The notes under the pieces are model-generated. The model saw only the letters and a program-made list of their open reading frames with translations, ran no database searches and was not told the DNA's origin. A stretch of DNA of 11,456 nt from Colivicinus sp022776215 (GTDB taxonomy: Bacteria > Bacillota_I > Bacilli_A > Erysipelotrichales > Erysipelotrichaceae), in the NCBI GenBank assembly GCA_022776215.1, contig JALFIR010000076.1, forward strand, positions 1-11,456, written 5' to 3'. The position numbers were made by a program, and so were the translations under genes. This document shows, in pieces, positions 1 through 6,601 of this stretch. Numbering within the stretch: the stretch's first letter is position 1; every line of letters begins with the position of its first letter.

Positions 1-1
1 A

Positions 2-160
2 CATCCTGGATTTAATAGAGACGAACTTCAAGACTATTTAAATCTGTATTCCTTCAAATACAATACCAAAGGAACCAATCTAGAAAAGGTTGAAAAAATA
101 CTAGAATTATCCTTAAATTCCAACAAAACGATTACTTTTAGAGAATATTATTCAAAATAA
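2..160 (+). CDS. Transposase, C-terminal fragment (IS1595/ISXO2-like?)
   Basis: An open frame enters from the left edge and ends at TAA 158-160, giving 52 residues. The text (starting HPGFNRDELQDYLNLYSF, ending TFREYYSK) resembles the C-terminal tail of DDE transposases of the IS1595/ISXO2 group, where a YLN/F-type helix follows the last acidic catalytic residue. No catalytic residue lies in this fragment, so the family is judged from style only. Its codon choice is more mixed (AAC, TCC, CTA) than that of the division genes that follow. The 5' part is outside the window, so it is partial here because of the edge and need not be broken. It could instead be the tail of an unrelated protein. Confidence 0.5.
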   Translation, partial: HPGFNRDELQDYLNLYSFKYNTKGTNLEKVEKILELSLNSNKTITFREYYSK

Positions 161-174
161 GCTAATAAACACGG

Positions 175-217
175 GTATTACTAGCACCACTGTGCAAATT
201 AATACTTTTATTTTTTT
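175..217 (+). terminator. Terminator-like hairpin after the transposase
   Basis: GTATTA (175-180) pairs with TAATAC (200-205). Inside it GCAC (184-187) pairs with GTGC (192-195) around a CACT loop, with a small internal loop between the two stems. A T-rich tract follows directly. It would separate the transposase fragment from the ftsA-like transcript. The stem is interrupted, so strength is uncertain. Confidence 0.5.
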
Positions 218-257
218 ATCTCTTAAATTACAGGCTTATTTCATACCTAAATCATTG

Positions 258-263
258 TATAAT
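258..263 (+). promoter_or_regulatory. -10 box of the ftsA-ftsZ operon promoter
   Basis: A perfect TATAAT lies seven bases before the ATG at 271, and is preceded by TG. No good -35 hexamer is seen 16-18 bases upstream (sequence around 234-241 is GCTTATTT). The expected transcription start, about 7 bases after the box, falls on or next to the A of the ATG, which implies a leaderless transcript. An upstream cotranscript from outside the window cannot be excluded. Confidence 0.6.
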
Positions 264-270
264 ATTGACT

Positions 271-1527
271 ATGGATAACGTAAAACAAGTTTATGCAACT
301 TTAAAATTAGATGACAACAAAGTTGATATCTTAGTTGGTGAATTCTATAATACACGTTTTAATATTATTTGTACCTATAGTGCACCAATTTCGGGTATTA
401 GTGATTTTAATGTGATTGATAGTGATAGTGTGGTAGAGGGTTTAAAAGAAGCTATCGCTAATGTATCAAAGAAGGTGGGTGCAACGCTTGAAAAGGTAAT
501 CTTGGTTCTTCCACCATATAATTTCTCAAGAACTTCACTTAAAGTATCAATTATTCCAAGTGATTCTCGTATTAAGAAAAAGGATATTGCGCGTGCTATT
601 ACAAATGCACTAAAGACTCAAATTGATGATGAATCGTTAGTTATTAATACGCATATCACAAAATATACAGTCAATGGCATCTCATATCGTAGACTTCCAG
701 AGAATGAAACATGTGATGAGGCTTATATCGATATTGATTTATTATGTGGTGATAAAAGAATGGCCTTTGATTATGTGGAAGTAGTCAATAAGGCAGGACT
801 TGAGATTCTTGATTTAGTATTAGCTGATTATGCGATTGCCAAAGAGAGTGTTTCTTTAGAGAATTCATTAAGTCATAATATCATTTTATTGAATATCAAT
901 AACGAAGAGACTTATTTAAGTTTAATTTATAAGACTAAATTATTAAGTTCTGAAATCATTCATACTGGTTTGAGACAATTCTGTGATTTAGCTATTGCTA
1001 AATATCACTTACCATATGCAGTATGTTCAAGATTATTAAAATATAATGTTGACTACAAGAGTGAACATTTAAATGATGCGATTTATGCTTGGAGCGATGG
1101 TGATAAGAATAATTCATTGGTTATTAAAGACTTGAATGAATTGGTTGATGTACCACTTAATGCTTATGTCGATAAGATTGTGGCTACATGTAAGCCAATA
1201 ATTGAAAAGGGAGCTAGTTTCTTATTAACGGGGGAGGGCAGTGAGATGTTGGCTATCTCTGAATTGTTAAAAGAAAAAAGTGGTGTTGAGGTTAAGAATT
1301 ATTATCCTGATATCATCGGAGCTAGAAAGGCTAATATGTGTGCCAATTATGGAGCCTTGTTTGTATATAGAGAAAAGGCTGTTCTTAATGAATTAAGCGT
1401 AAATTGTGTTAATATAGCTGAGTATGATAAGACTATAGATAGGATTGAAGAAGATGTTGAGGGAGAATCAATTACTTCTAAGATAAAGAATTTATTTGAA
1501 ACATATAAGGAAAGTGAGGAGAAATAG
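271..1527 (+). CDS. ftsA: FtsA-like cell-division protein with degenerate nucleotide site
   Basis: Divergent FtsA of the actin/Hsp70 fold, 418 aa, directly before ftsZ. FtsA tethers FtsZ filaments to the membrane. The N-terminus follows FtsA (VGE at 22-24 after the first strand; a 1C-like region; KAGLEILDLVLADYAIA near 175-190), and the C-terminus has the LTG..(S/A) loop at 319-324 and a final NYGALF-like block. The nucleotide contacts are lost: the phosphate-1 DIGT motif reads KLDD (12-15), and the phosphate-2 DIGGGTT motif reads NINNEET (208-214). The tail (about 400-418, ITSKIKNLFETYK) could be a weak amphipathic membrane helix. I chose ATG 271 over TTG 265, which lies only two bases after the -10 box. 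No Shine-Dalgarno is present. The stop abuts the ftsZ ATG. Identity as FtsA is fairly sure from homology and position; ATP binding is doubtful. Confidence 0.85.
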   Translation: MDNVKQVYATLKLDDNKVDILVGEFYNTRFNIICTYSAPISGISDFNVIDSDSVVEGLKEAIANVSKKVGATLEKVILVLPPYNFSRTSLKVSIIPSDSRIKKKDIARAITNALKTQIDDESLVINTHITKYTVNGISYRRLPENETCDEAYIDIDLLCGDKRMAFDYVEVVNKAGLEILDLVLADYAIAKESVSLENSLSHNIILLNINNEETYLSLIYKTKLLSSEIIHTGLRQFCDLAIAKYHLPYAVCSRLLKYNVDYKSEHLNDAIYAWSDGDKNNSLVIKDLNELVDVPLNAYVDKIVATCKPIIEKGASFLLTGEGSEMLAISELLKEKSGVEVKNYYPDIIGARKANMCANYGALFVYREKAVLNELSVNCVNIAEYDKTIDRIEEDVEGESITSKIKNLFETYKESEEK

Positions 1528-2604
1528 ATGACTACAAAGCCAGAATATAATCAAGTTGTTAGAATTAAGGTATTTGGTGTTGGTGGTGCCGGTTGTAATG
1601 CGGTAAATAGAATGGTAAACGATGGTGTTAAGGGTGTTGAATTCTATGTATGTAACACTGATTTACAATGTTTAAATATGTCTAAGTGCCAAAACAAGAT
1701 TGTTTTGGGTAAGAATACTACAAAGGGTTTAGGTGCTGGTTCTAATCCTGAGGTTGGTGCTAAGGCTGCTGGTGAGAGTGAAGATGATATCCGTAAGGCA
1801 ATTGCTGGTGCTGATATGGTTTTCATTACTTGTGGTGAAGGTGGTGGCACTGGTACTGGTGGTGCTCCAATTATCGCAAGACTTGCTAAGGAGGCAGGTG
1901 CTTTAACTGTTGGTGTTGTTACTACTCCATTTAGATTTGAGGGTCGCAAGAGAAATGATCAAGCACAAGTTGGCCTTGAATCATTAAAGGAATATATCGA
2001 TTCACTTATTATTGTTTCAAATGATAAGTTGTTAAGTGTGATTGGTAAGATTCCTATGCAAGATGCGTTTAAGGAAGCTGATAATGTCTTAAGACAGGGT
2101 GTTCAAACAATCACTGACTTGATTGCGGTTCCTGCTTATATCAACCTAGACTTTGCGGATGTTAAGGCTGTTATGCAAGGTAAGGGTACTGCTTTAATTG
2201 GCATTGGTATGGCAAATGGTGAGAATAAGGCTAAGGAAGCTGCTGCTAAGGCTATTAAGTCTCCTTTACTTGAGGCTCAAATCAAGGGCGCTAAGTCAGC
2301 TATTATCAATATCACTGGTGGCAATGATATTTCTGTATATGATGCTCAAGTTGCCATTGATTATATTAAGGAAGCTGCTGGCAATGATATCGATACAATC
2401 TTTGGTGTTGCGATGAATGATCAATTAGGTGAAAATATCATCGTTACTGTTATCGCTACTGGTTTTGAATTACCTAATACCGCAACGACTGCAAAGGCTC
2501 CAACTACTTATGTTAGTGCTCCAGTTGAGGAAGTTAAAAGAGAAGAAGTAAATGTTGTTGATGATGACGATGATGTTCCTTCTTTCTTTAAGACAAGAGT
2601 TTAA
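1528..2604 (+). CDS. ftsZ: Cell division protein FtsZ
   Basis: Tubulin-like GTPase that forms the cytoplasmic Z ring. At 358 aa it is near the short end of the usual range. Visible motifs are the N-terminal nucleotide loop KVFGVGGAGCNAVNRM (14-29), CNTD (42-45), the signature GGGTGTG (105-111), FRFEGRKR (135-142), and the T7 synergy loop NLDFADV (206-212), whose aspartates complete the GTPase site of the next subunit. A short linker of about 30 residues (319-348) leads to an acidic run and the conserved tail DVPSFFKTRV, which binds FtsA and other anchors. GAGGAG at 1516-1521 is an excellent ribosome site six bases before the ATG, and the ATG directly follows the ftsA stop, so the two are probably translated in a coupled way. 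All residues needed for GTPase activity are present, in contrast to its upstream partner. Confidence 0.97.
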   Translation: MTTKPEYNQVVRIKVFGVGGAGCNAVNRMVNDGVKGVEFYVCNTDLQCLNMSKCQNKIVLGKNTTKGLGAGSNPEVGAKAAGESEDDIRKAIAGADMVFITCGEGGGTGTGGAPIIARLAKEAGALTVGVVTTPFRFEGRKRNDQAQVGLESLKEYIDSLIIVSNDKLLSVIGKIPMQDAFKEADNVLRQGVQTITDLIAVPAYINLDFADVKAVMQGKGTALIGIGMANGENKAKEAAAKAIKSPLLEAQIKGAKSAIINITGGNDISVYDAQVAIDYIKEAAGNDIDTIFGVAMNDQLGENIIVTVIATGFELPNTATTAKAPTTYVSAPVEEVKREEVNVVDDDDDVPSFFKTRV

Positions 2605-2606
2605 TT

Positions 2607-3314
2607 ATGCAAAATAAGGTGGATTTACATACACATAGTCTATTTTCTAGACATGCATATAGTTCACTGACAGAAAATATTGAAAAGGCCTACGATGTAG
2701 GCCTTGAATATTATGGTTTTAGTGATCACCAACATGATCGTTTTAATTTTGGAGCTGATCGTCATAATTTTATTAACTTAGGTGTTATTCCTAAAAGCTA
2801 TAATGGTATGAAGATACTTAAGGGAGTAGAACTTAATGTAGGTGAATATCTAAAGGACTATATTGATTTCTATACCAAGAATTGTGACTATGGCATTGGT
2901 TCTATTCATGCCTTTGACCATGGTTATGATCATACAACGGAAGAGAATACTAAGTTCTATTTGGAGGCAATCAATTATCCTTTGATTAAAATTTTAGGCC
3001 ATATTGATGATGGTCATCATCCTTGTGATTATTATGAGGTAATTAAGGCTTGTAAAGAGAATAAAGTTTTAGTTGAACTTAATAATGCAAGTTTTAAAAA
3101 TGATTTCAGATTAAATGGTCCTGAGAATCAAAAAAAGATGATAGAAATTTGTAAGGAATTGAATTGTCCTGTTGTCATCGACAGCGATTCTCATATCAAA
3201 TATGATATTGGAAATGTCACTTTGGCTTATGAACATGCTAAGGATTGTGGTTTGAGTGATGATTTAATTGCGAATATTAATACATCAATAATTGATGATT
3301 ATTTTAATTTTTGA
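2607..3314 (+). CDS. PHP-domain phosphoesterase (histidinol-phosphatase-like)
   Basis: A 235-aa single-domain PHP protein. The metal-binding motifs of the family are seen in order: DLHTH (6-10), H16, FSDH (38-41), E75 in the GVELN strand, GSIH (98-101), GHID (131-134), and SDSH (193-196). Family members include HisJ-type histidinol-phosphatases and YcdX-like phosphatases acting on small phosphorylated molecules with a trinuclear metal centre. No other his genes are nearby, so a role in histidine synthesis is not supported by context; the substrate is unknown. The gene starts two bases after the ftsZ stop with no clear Shine-Dalgarno, suggesting coupling to ftsZ translation. The metal site looks complete, so the protein is probably active. 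Confidence 0.85.
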   Translation: MQNKVDLHTHSLFSRHAYSSLTENIEKAYDVGLEYYGFSDHQHDRFNFGADRHNFINLGVIPKSYNGMKILKGVELNVGEYLKDYIDFYTKNCDYGIGSIHAFDHGYDHTTEENTKFYLEAINYPLIKILGHIDDGHHPCDYYEVIKACKENKVLVELNNASFKNDFRLNGPENQKKMIEICKELNCPVVIDSDSHIKYDIGNVTLAYEHAKDCGLSDDLIANINTSIIDDYFNF

Positions 3315-3353
3315 TAATATATTTATTGATTTATAAAGAGGGAGAGTAAAAAA

Positions 3354-3401
3354 TTGGAAGTTCCTTTATCCACTAACGCTCTTAATGGGCACTATGAATA
3401 A
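3354..3401 (+). CDS. Possible 15-codon leader ORF upstream of the CNNM gene
   Basis: AGAGGGAGAG (3337-3346) is the strongest ribosome site in this gap, and it serves TTG 3354, not the ATGs of the next gene, which lie 39-48 bases further on. From TTG the frame reads MEVPLSTNALNGHYE and stops at TAA 3399-3401, overlapping the ATG at 3394 (ATGAATAA). This could be a leader peptide coupled to the transporter gene. It could equally be the true N-terminus of the transporter separated by a frameshift, since the transporter frame is offset by one base and many relatives have a short polar N-terminus before the first helix. No protein-level evidence is visible. Confidence 0.35.
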   Translation: MEVPLSTNALNGHYE

Positions 3402-4656
3402 CAATAATACTATAATTGTTTTAATTATCTTGATTTTCTTAAGCTCTTGTTTTAGTGCGACAGAAACAGCTTTTTCATGTCTAAATAAGATAAGACTTAA
3501 AAATATGGCTGGTAATGGTGATAAGAAGGCCGAGAAGACTTTAAGTTTAGCTGAAGATTATAATTCTTTACTAAGCACTGTTTTAGTTGGCAACAATATC
3601 GTTAATATCGTGGCATCATCTTTAGCTACTTTATTATTTGTGAGTTTAGTTAAACATAATGGTGCTTTGATTTCTTCGGCTGTAATGACTATTACTATTT
3701 TGATTTTTGGTGAGATTACACCTAAGTCTTTAGCTAAGGCTCATCCCGAACAGATTGCGATGTTCTTTACACCGTTTATTAATGTCCTTGTCATCTTATT
3801 TAAGCCTTTAACTTTTATCTTGAATGCTTTGGCTAATTTGATTACTTCTTTATTTAAGGGAGAAGAGAGTGATGAATTTAGAAGTGAAGAATTCATTACG
3901 ATGGTTGAAGAAGCCCAAGAAGGCGGTAATATGGATGAGGATGAGGCTGATTTAATTACTAATGCGATTGAATTTAATGACCAAGAAGTTGGTAAGGTCT
4001 TTACACCTAGAGTTGATGTAGTGGCTAATGATATAAATGATTCTTTAGATGAAATTGATCAAAACTTTAGAGAATCAGGTTTTTCTAGAATTCCTATTTA
4101 TGATGGTAGTGTTGATAATATTATCGGTGTTTTACATGAGAAGGATTTCTATTATCACTACTATAAGGATTCTAAGACTTCTATTAAGCAAATTATTACA
4201 AAGCCAGTATTTACAACTGAACATTTAAAGATAAGTGCTCTTTTGAAACAGCTTCAAACATCTAAGTCACATATGGCTGTGGTTATTGATGAATATGGAG
4301 GCACGGCTGGTATTATCACAATGGAAGATGTTCTTGAGGAGATTGTTGGTGAAATCTATGATGAACATGATGAGGTTATTGAATACTTTAAAAAGATTAA
4401 TGATAATACTTATTTAGTTAATTGTGATGCGGATGTCGAGGATATGTTTGAATATTTCGATATCACTTTCGATGAAGAATATGAATTTAATACTGTAGGT
4501 GGTTGGGTTATCTATAGTTTGGATAGAATTCCATTAGTTAACGATACTTTCTCATATAAAAATCTTGATGTAACGGTTACGGATGCGGATGAAAAGTCGG
4601 TTAATGAGATTAGGGTTGTCGTTAATGAAGTTAATGATGAAGATAAGGAAGACTAA
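3394..4656 (+). CDS. CNNM/CorC-type transporter (DUF21, paired CBS, CorC_HlyC)
   Basis: Membrane protein of the CNNM/CorC (UPF0053, 'hemolysin C-related') family, linked to Mg2+ export or homeostasis. The DUF21 membrane domain covers about residues 1-155, with a first helix followed by SATETAFSCLNKIRL, the VGNNIVNI segment, and GEITPKSLAKAHPEQI. A CBS pair follows (about 200-325, VFTPRVDVV then AVVIDEYGGTAGIITMEDVLEEIVGEI). A C-terminal CorC_HlyC domain (about 335-415) carries the NTVGGW block. About 420 aa is typical. ATG 3394 is preferred because it overlaps the stop of the upstream leader ORF, but ATG 3385 in the same frame is possible; neither has its own ribosome site. The stop overlaps the rsmE start (TAATG). 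The name 'hemolysin' in databases should not be taken as a function. Confidence 0.9.
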   Translation: MNNNNTIIVLIILIFLSSCFSATETAFSCLNKIRLKNMAGNGDKKAEKTLSLAEDYNSLLSTVLVGNNIVNIVASSLATLLFVSLVKHNGALISSAVMTITILIFGEITPKSLAKAHPEQIAMFFTPFINVLVILFKPLTFILNALANLITSLFKGEESDEFRSEEFITMVEEAQEGGNMDEDEADLITNAIEFNDQEVGKVFTPRVDVVANDINDSLDEIDQNFRESGFSRIPIYDGSVDNIIGVLHEKDFYYHYYKDSKTSIKQIITKPVFTTEHLKISALLKQLQTSKSHMAVVIDEYGGTAGIITMEDVLEEIVGEIYDEHDEVIEYFKKINDNTYLVNCDADVEDMFEYFDITFDEEYEFNTVGGWVIYSLDRIPLVNDTFSYKNLDVTVTDADEKSVNEIRVVVNEVNDEDKED

Positions 4657-5342
4657 TGCAACAATTTTTCTGTGAAGATATTTTAAATATTGGTGATCAA
4701 TATAAGCTTAATAAGGAAATTGATTTCCAACTAAGAAAGGTCTTAAGAGTTAATAATGGCTATACTTTTAGAATGGTTGATAAGAACCATTCTATCTTTT
4801 TATGTGAATATAGCGATGGTTTAGCTTTGGTTAATTCATTGTTGGATGAAGATAACGAATTAGATATTGATATTACGGTCATTTTGGCTTTGATTAAAAA
4901 TGATAAGTTTGATTTTGCGGTTCAAAAATTAACTGAATTGGGTGTTAAAAGAATCGTTCCTTATTTAGCTAAAAGATCAGTTGTAAAGCCAGGTAAGGGT
5001 AATAATAAACAAGAAAGACTTACAAAGATCGCAAGGGAAGCAAGTGAACAAAGTCATCGTAACTGTATTCCTGAGATTTGCGATTATTGTACACTTAAGG
5101 ATTTAAGTAAGTATAAGAGTGATATTAATATCATTGCCTATGAGAAGGATGATAAACAAATAAGCGATTTAAAGGGCAAGTCTTTTACGATTGTGATTGG
5201 TCCTGAGGGTGGCTTCGAGCCTAGTGAATATGAACAAATTGTTTCTTTGGGTTTTGAGTCAGTTAGCTTGGGTAAGCGTATTTTAAGGGCAGAAACTGCA
5301 GCTATTTACTTATCCAGTGTTATTATAGGAAATAATATATGA
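4656..5342 (+). CDS. rsmE: 16S rRNA m3U1498 methyltransferase RsmE
   Basis: Cytoplasmic SPOUT-class enzyme that transfers a methyl group from S-adenosylmethionine to N3 of U1498 in 16S rRNA. At 228 aa it is slightly shorter than typical (about 240-250). An N-terminal PUA-like domain (about 1-65) precedes the methyltransferase domain, with KNDKFDFAVQKLTELGV (81-97), the IAREASEQS segment (125-133), GPEGGF (182-187), and the knot motif LGKRILRAETA (205-215), which binds the cofactor. The start overlaps the stop of the transporter gene by one base, with AAGGAAG (4645-4651) as ribosome site, and its own stop overlaps mtaB (ATGA), so it belongs to the same operon. Confidence 0.95.
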   Translation: MQQFFCEDILNIGDQYKLNKEIDFQLRKVLRVNNGYTFRMVDKNHSIFLCEYSDGLALVNSLLDEDNELDIDITVILALIKNDKFDFAVQKLTELGVKRIVPYLAKRSVVKPGKGNNKQERLTKIAREASEQSHRNCIPEICDYCTLKDLSKYKSDINIIAYEKDDKQISDLKGKSFTIVIGPEGGFEPSEYEQIVSLGFESVSLGKRILRAETAAIYLSSVIIGNNI

Positions 5343-6601
5343 GAACTTTTGCGATGATGATATTGGGCTGTAAGGTCAATGATTATGAGGCTACAGTCTT
5401 AAAGAATAGGTTGCTTGAGCATGGATATAAGGAAGTTTCTTTTAAAGAAAAGGCTGATATCTATGTTATTTTTACATGTTGTGTAACAAATACTGCAGAG
5501 TCAAAGACAAGAAAGATGGTTCATAGAGCTCGAAATACTAATCCTGATGCCTATGTTGTTGCTGTTGGCTGTTTAGTACAAATTAAAGGTGGCTCTTATG
5601 ATTTTGATGCGGCTGATTTGATTGTTGGTTCTAAGGATAAGGATAAGCTTTTTGATTTGATTGATAATAATGTTAAATCTAAGGTTGTTTCTCCTTTAAC
5701 TAATGAGTTTAAACAAATGGAGTTAGAGACTTATCCTGGTAAGTCTAGGGCTTTTTTGAAGGTTCAGGATGGTTGTAACCAATTTTGTGCTTATTGTATT
5801 ATTCCTTATGCTAGAGGTAGAGAGACTAGTGGCAATCATGAAAAGATTGTTGAACAGGCAATTAAGTTATCTAAGACTTCAAAGGAATTGGTGTTAGTTG
5901 GTATTCATACTGGCAGATATTTTGATGGTGAGTATCATTTATATGACTTATTAAAGGATTTAGTAAAGATTGATACACTAGAGACTATTCGTTTATCTTC
6001 TATTGAAGTAACAGAGATTACTGATGAGATTATTGATTTGATGGCTTCTTGTGATAAGTTAGCTCATCATTTACATATTCCTTTACAATCTGGTAGTGAT
6101 GAGATTTTAAAGCTGATGCATAGACCTTATACCATGAAGGAATATAAGAATAGAATTGCTTATATTCGTAAGAGAATTCCTGATGTTTCTATTTCTTGTG
6201 ATTTGATTGTTGGTTTCCCTAATGAAACTGATGAATTGTTTGAGGAGACAATTAATAATATCAAGGAAATAGGTTTCTCTTTTATTCATGTTTTCCCATA
6301 TGCTAGAAAGACAGGTACTGTGGCTGATAAGATGGAAGGTCATGTTCCTGAGATTGTTAAGAAGGAAAGACTATATAAGGTTGAAGAGGTTCAAAAAGAA
6401 TATACAAGAAGATTTAATTCTTCTTTTGTGGGTAAACAATTAAAGATGTTGGTAGAGAAATGTGAAGATGGTTATGTTTATGGCTATACTAAACAATATT
6501 TCTATGTAAAGGCCAAGGGTAATGCATCTGTAGGTGAAGTAATAGATGTGATTATTGATAGTGTTAATGATGATGAGGTAGTGGGTCATGTTTCTAGATG
6601 A
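5339..6601 (+). CDS. mtaB: tRNA t6A37 methylthiotransferase MtaB
   Basis: Radical-SAM methylthiotransferase that converts t6A to ms2t6A at position 37 of ANN-decoding tRNAs. At 420 aa the length is usual. The N-terminal UPF0004 domain supplies the auxiliary 4Fe-4S cluster through C11 (GCKVN), C47 (FTCCVTN) and C78 (VGCLVQ). The radical-SAM cluster motif is C146-x3-C150-x2-C153, in DGCNQFCAYCIIPYARGR. HIPLQSGSD and the C-terminal TRAM-like segment (about 355-420) are present. The GCKVN form and overall length favour MtaB over MiaB or RimO. C48 next to C47 is an extra cysteine. The start overlaps the rsmE stop and the end overlaps the murE-like gene by 14 bases. Confidence 0.93.
   Translation: MRTFAMMILGCKVNDYEATVLKNRLLEHGYKEVSFKEKADIYVIFTCCVTNTAESKTRKMVHRARNTNPDAYVVAVGCLVQIKGGSYDFDAADLIVGSKDKDKLFDLIDNNVKSKVVSPLTNEFKQMELETYPGKSRAFLKVQDGCNQFCAYCIIPYARGRETSGNHEKIVEQAIKLSKTSKELVLVGIHTGRYFDGEYHLYDLLKDLVKIDTLETIRLSSIEVTEITDEIIDLMASCDKLAHHLHIPLQSGSDEILKLMHRPYTMKEYKNRIAYIRKRIPDVSISCDLIVGFPNETDELFEETINNIKEIGFSFIHVFPYARKTGTVADKMEGHVPEIVKKERLYKVEEVQKEYTRRFNSSFVGKQLKMLVEKCEDGYVYGYTKQYFYVKAKGNASVGEVIDVIIDSVNDDEVVGHVSR

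Noticed and set aside
1644..1949. 101-codon antisense frame inside ftsZ
   Set aside because: It lies wholly opposite the conserved GTPase core, has no ribosome site, and its Pro/Ser-rich text reflects the complement of Gly-rich FtsZ codons.
2198..2416. 72-codon same-strand frame inside ftsZ
   Set aside because: Leu-rich shadow of FtsZ codons with no ribosome site.
3311..3337. Separate promoter for the CNNM gene (TTGATA ... TATAAA)
   Set aside because: Spacing is only 15 bases and the start would cut into the ribosome site at 3337-3346.
6107..6343. 78-codon antisense frame inside mtaB
   Set aside because: Fully opposite a conserved enzyme, with no independent start signal.
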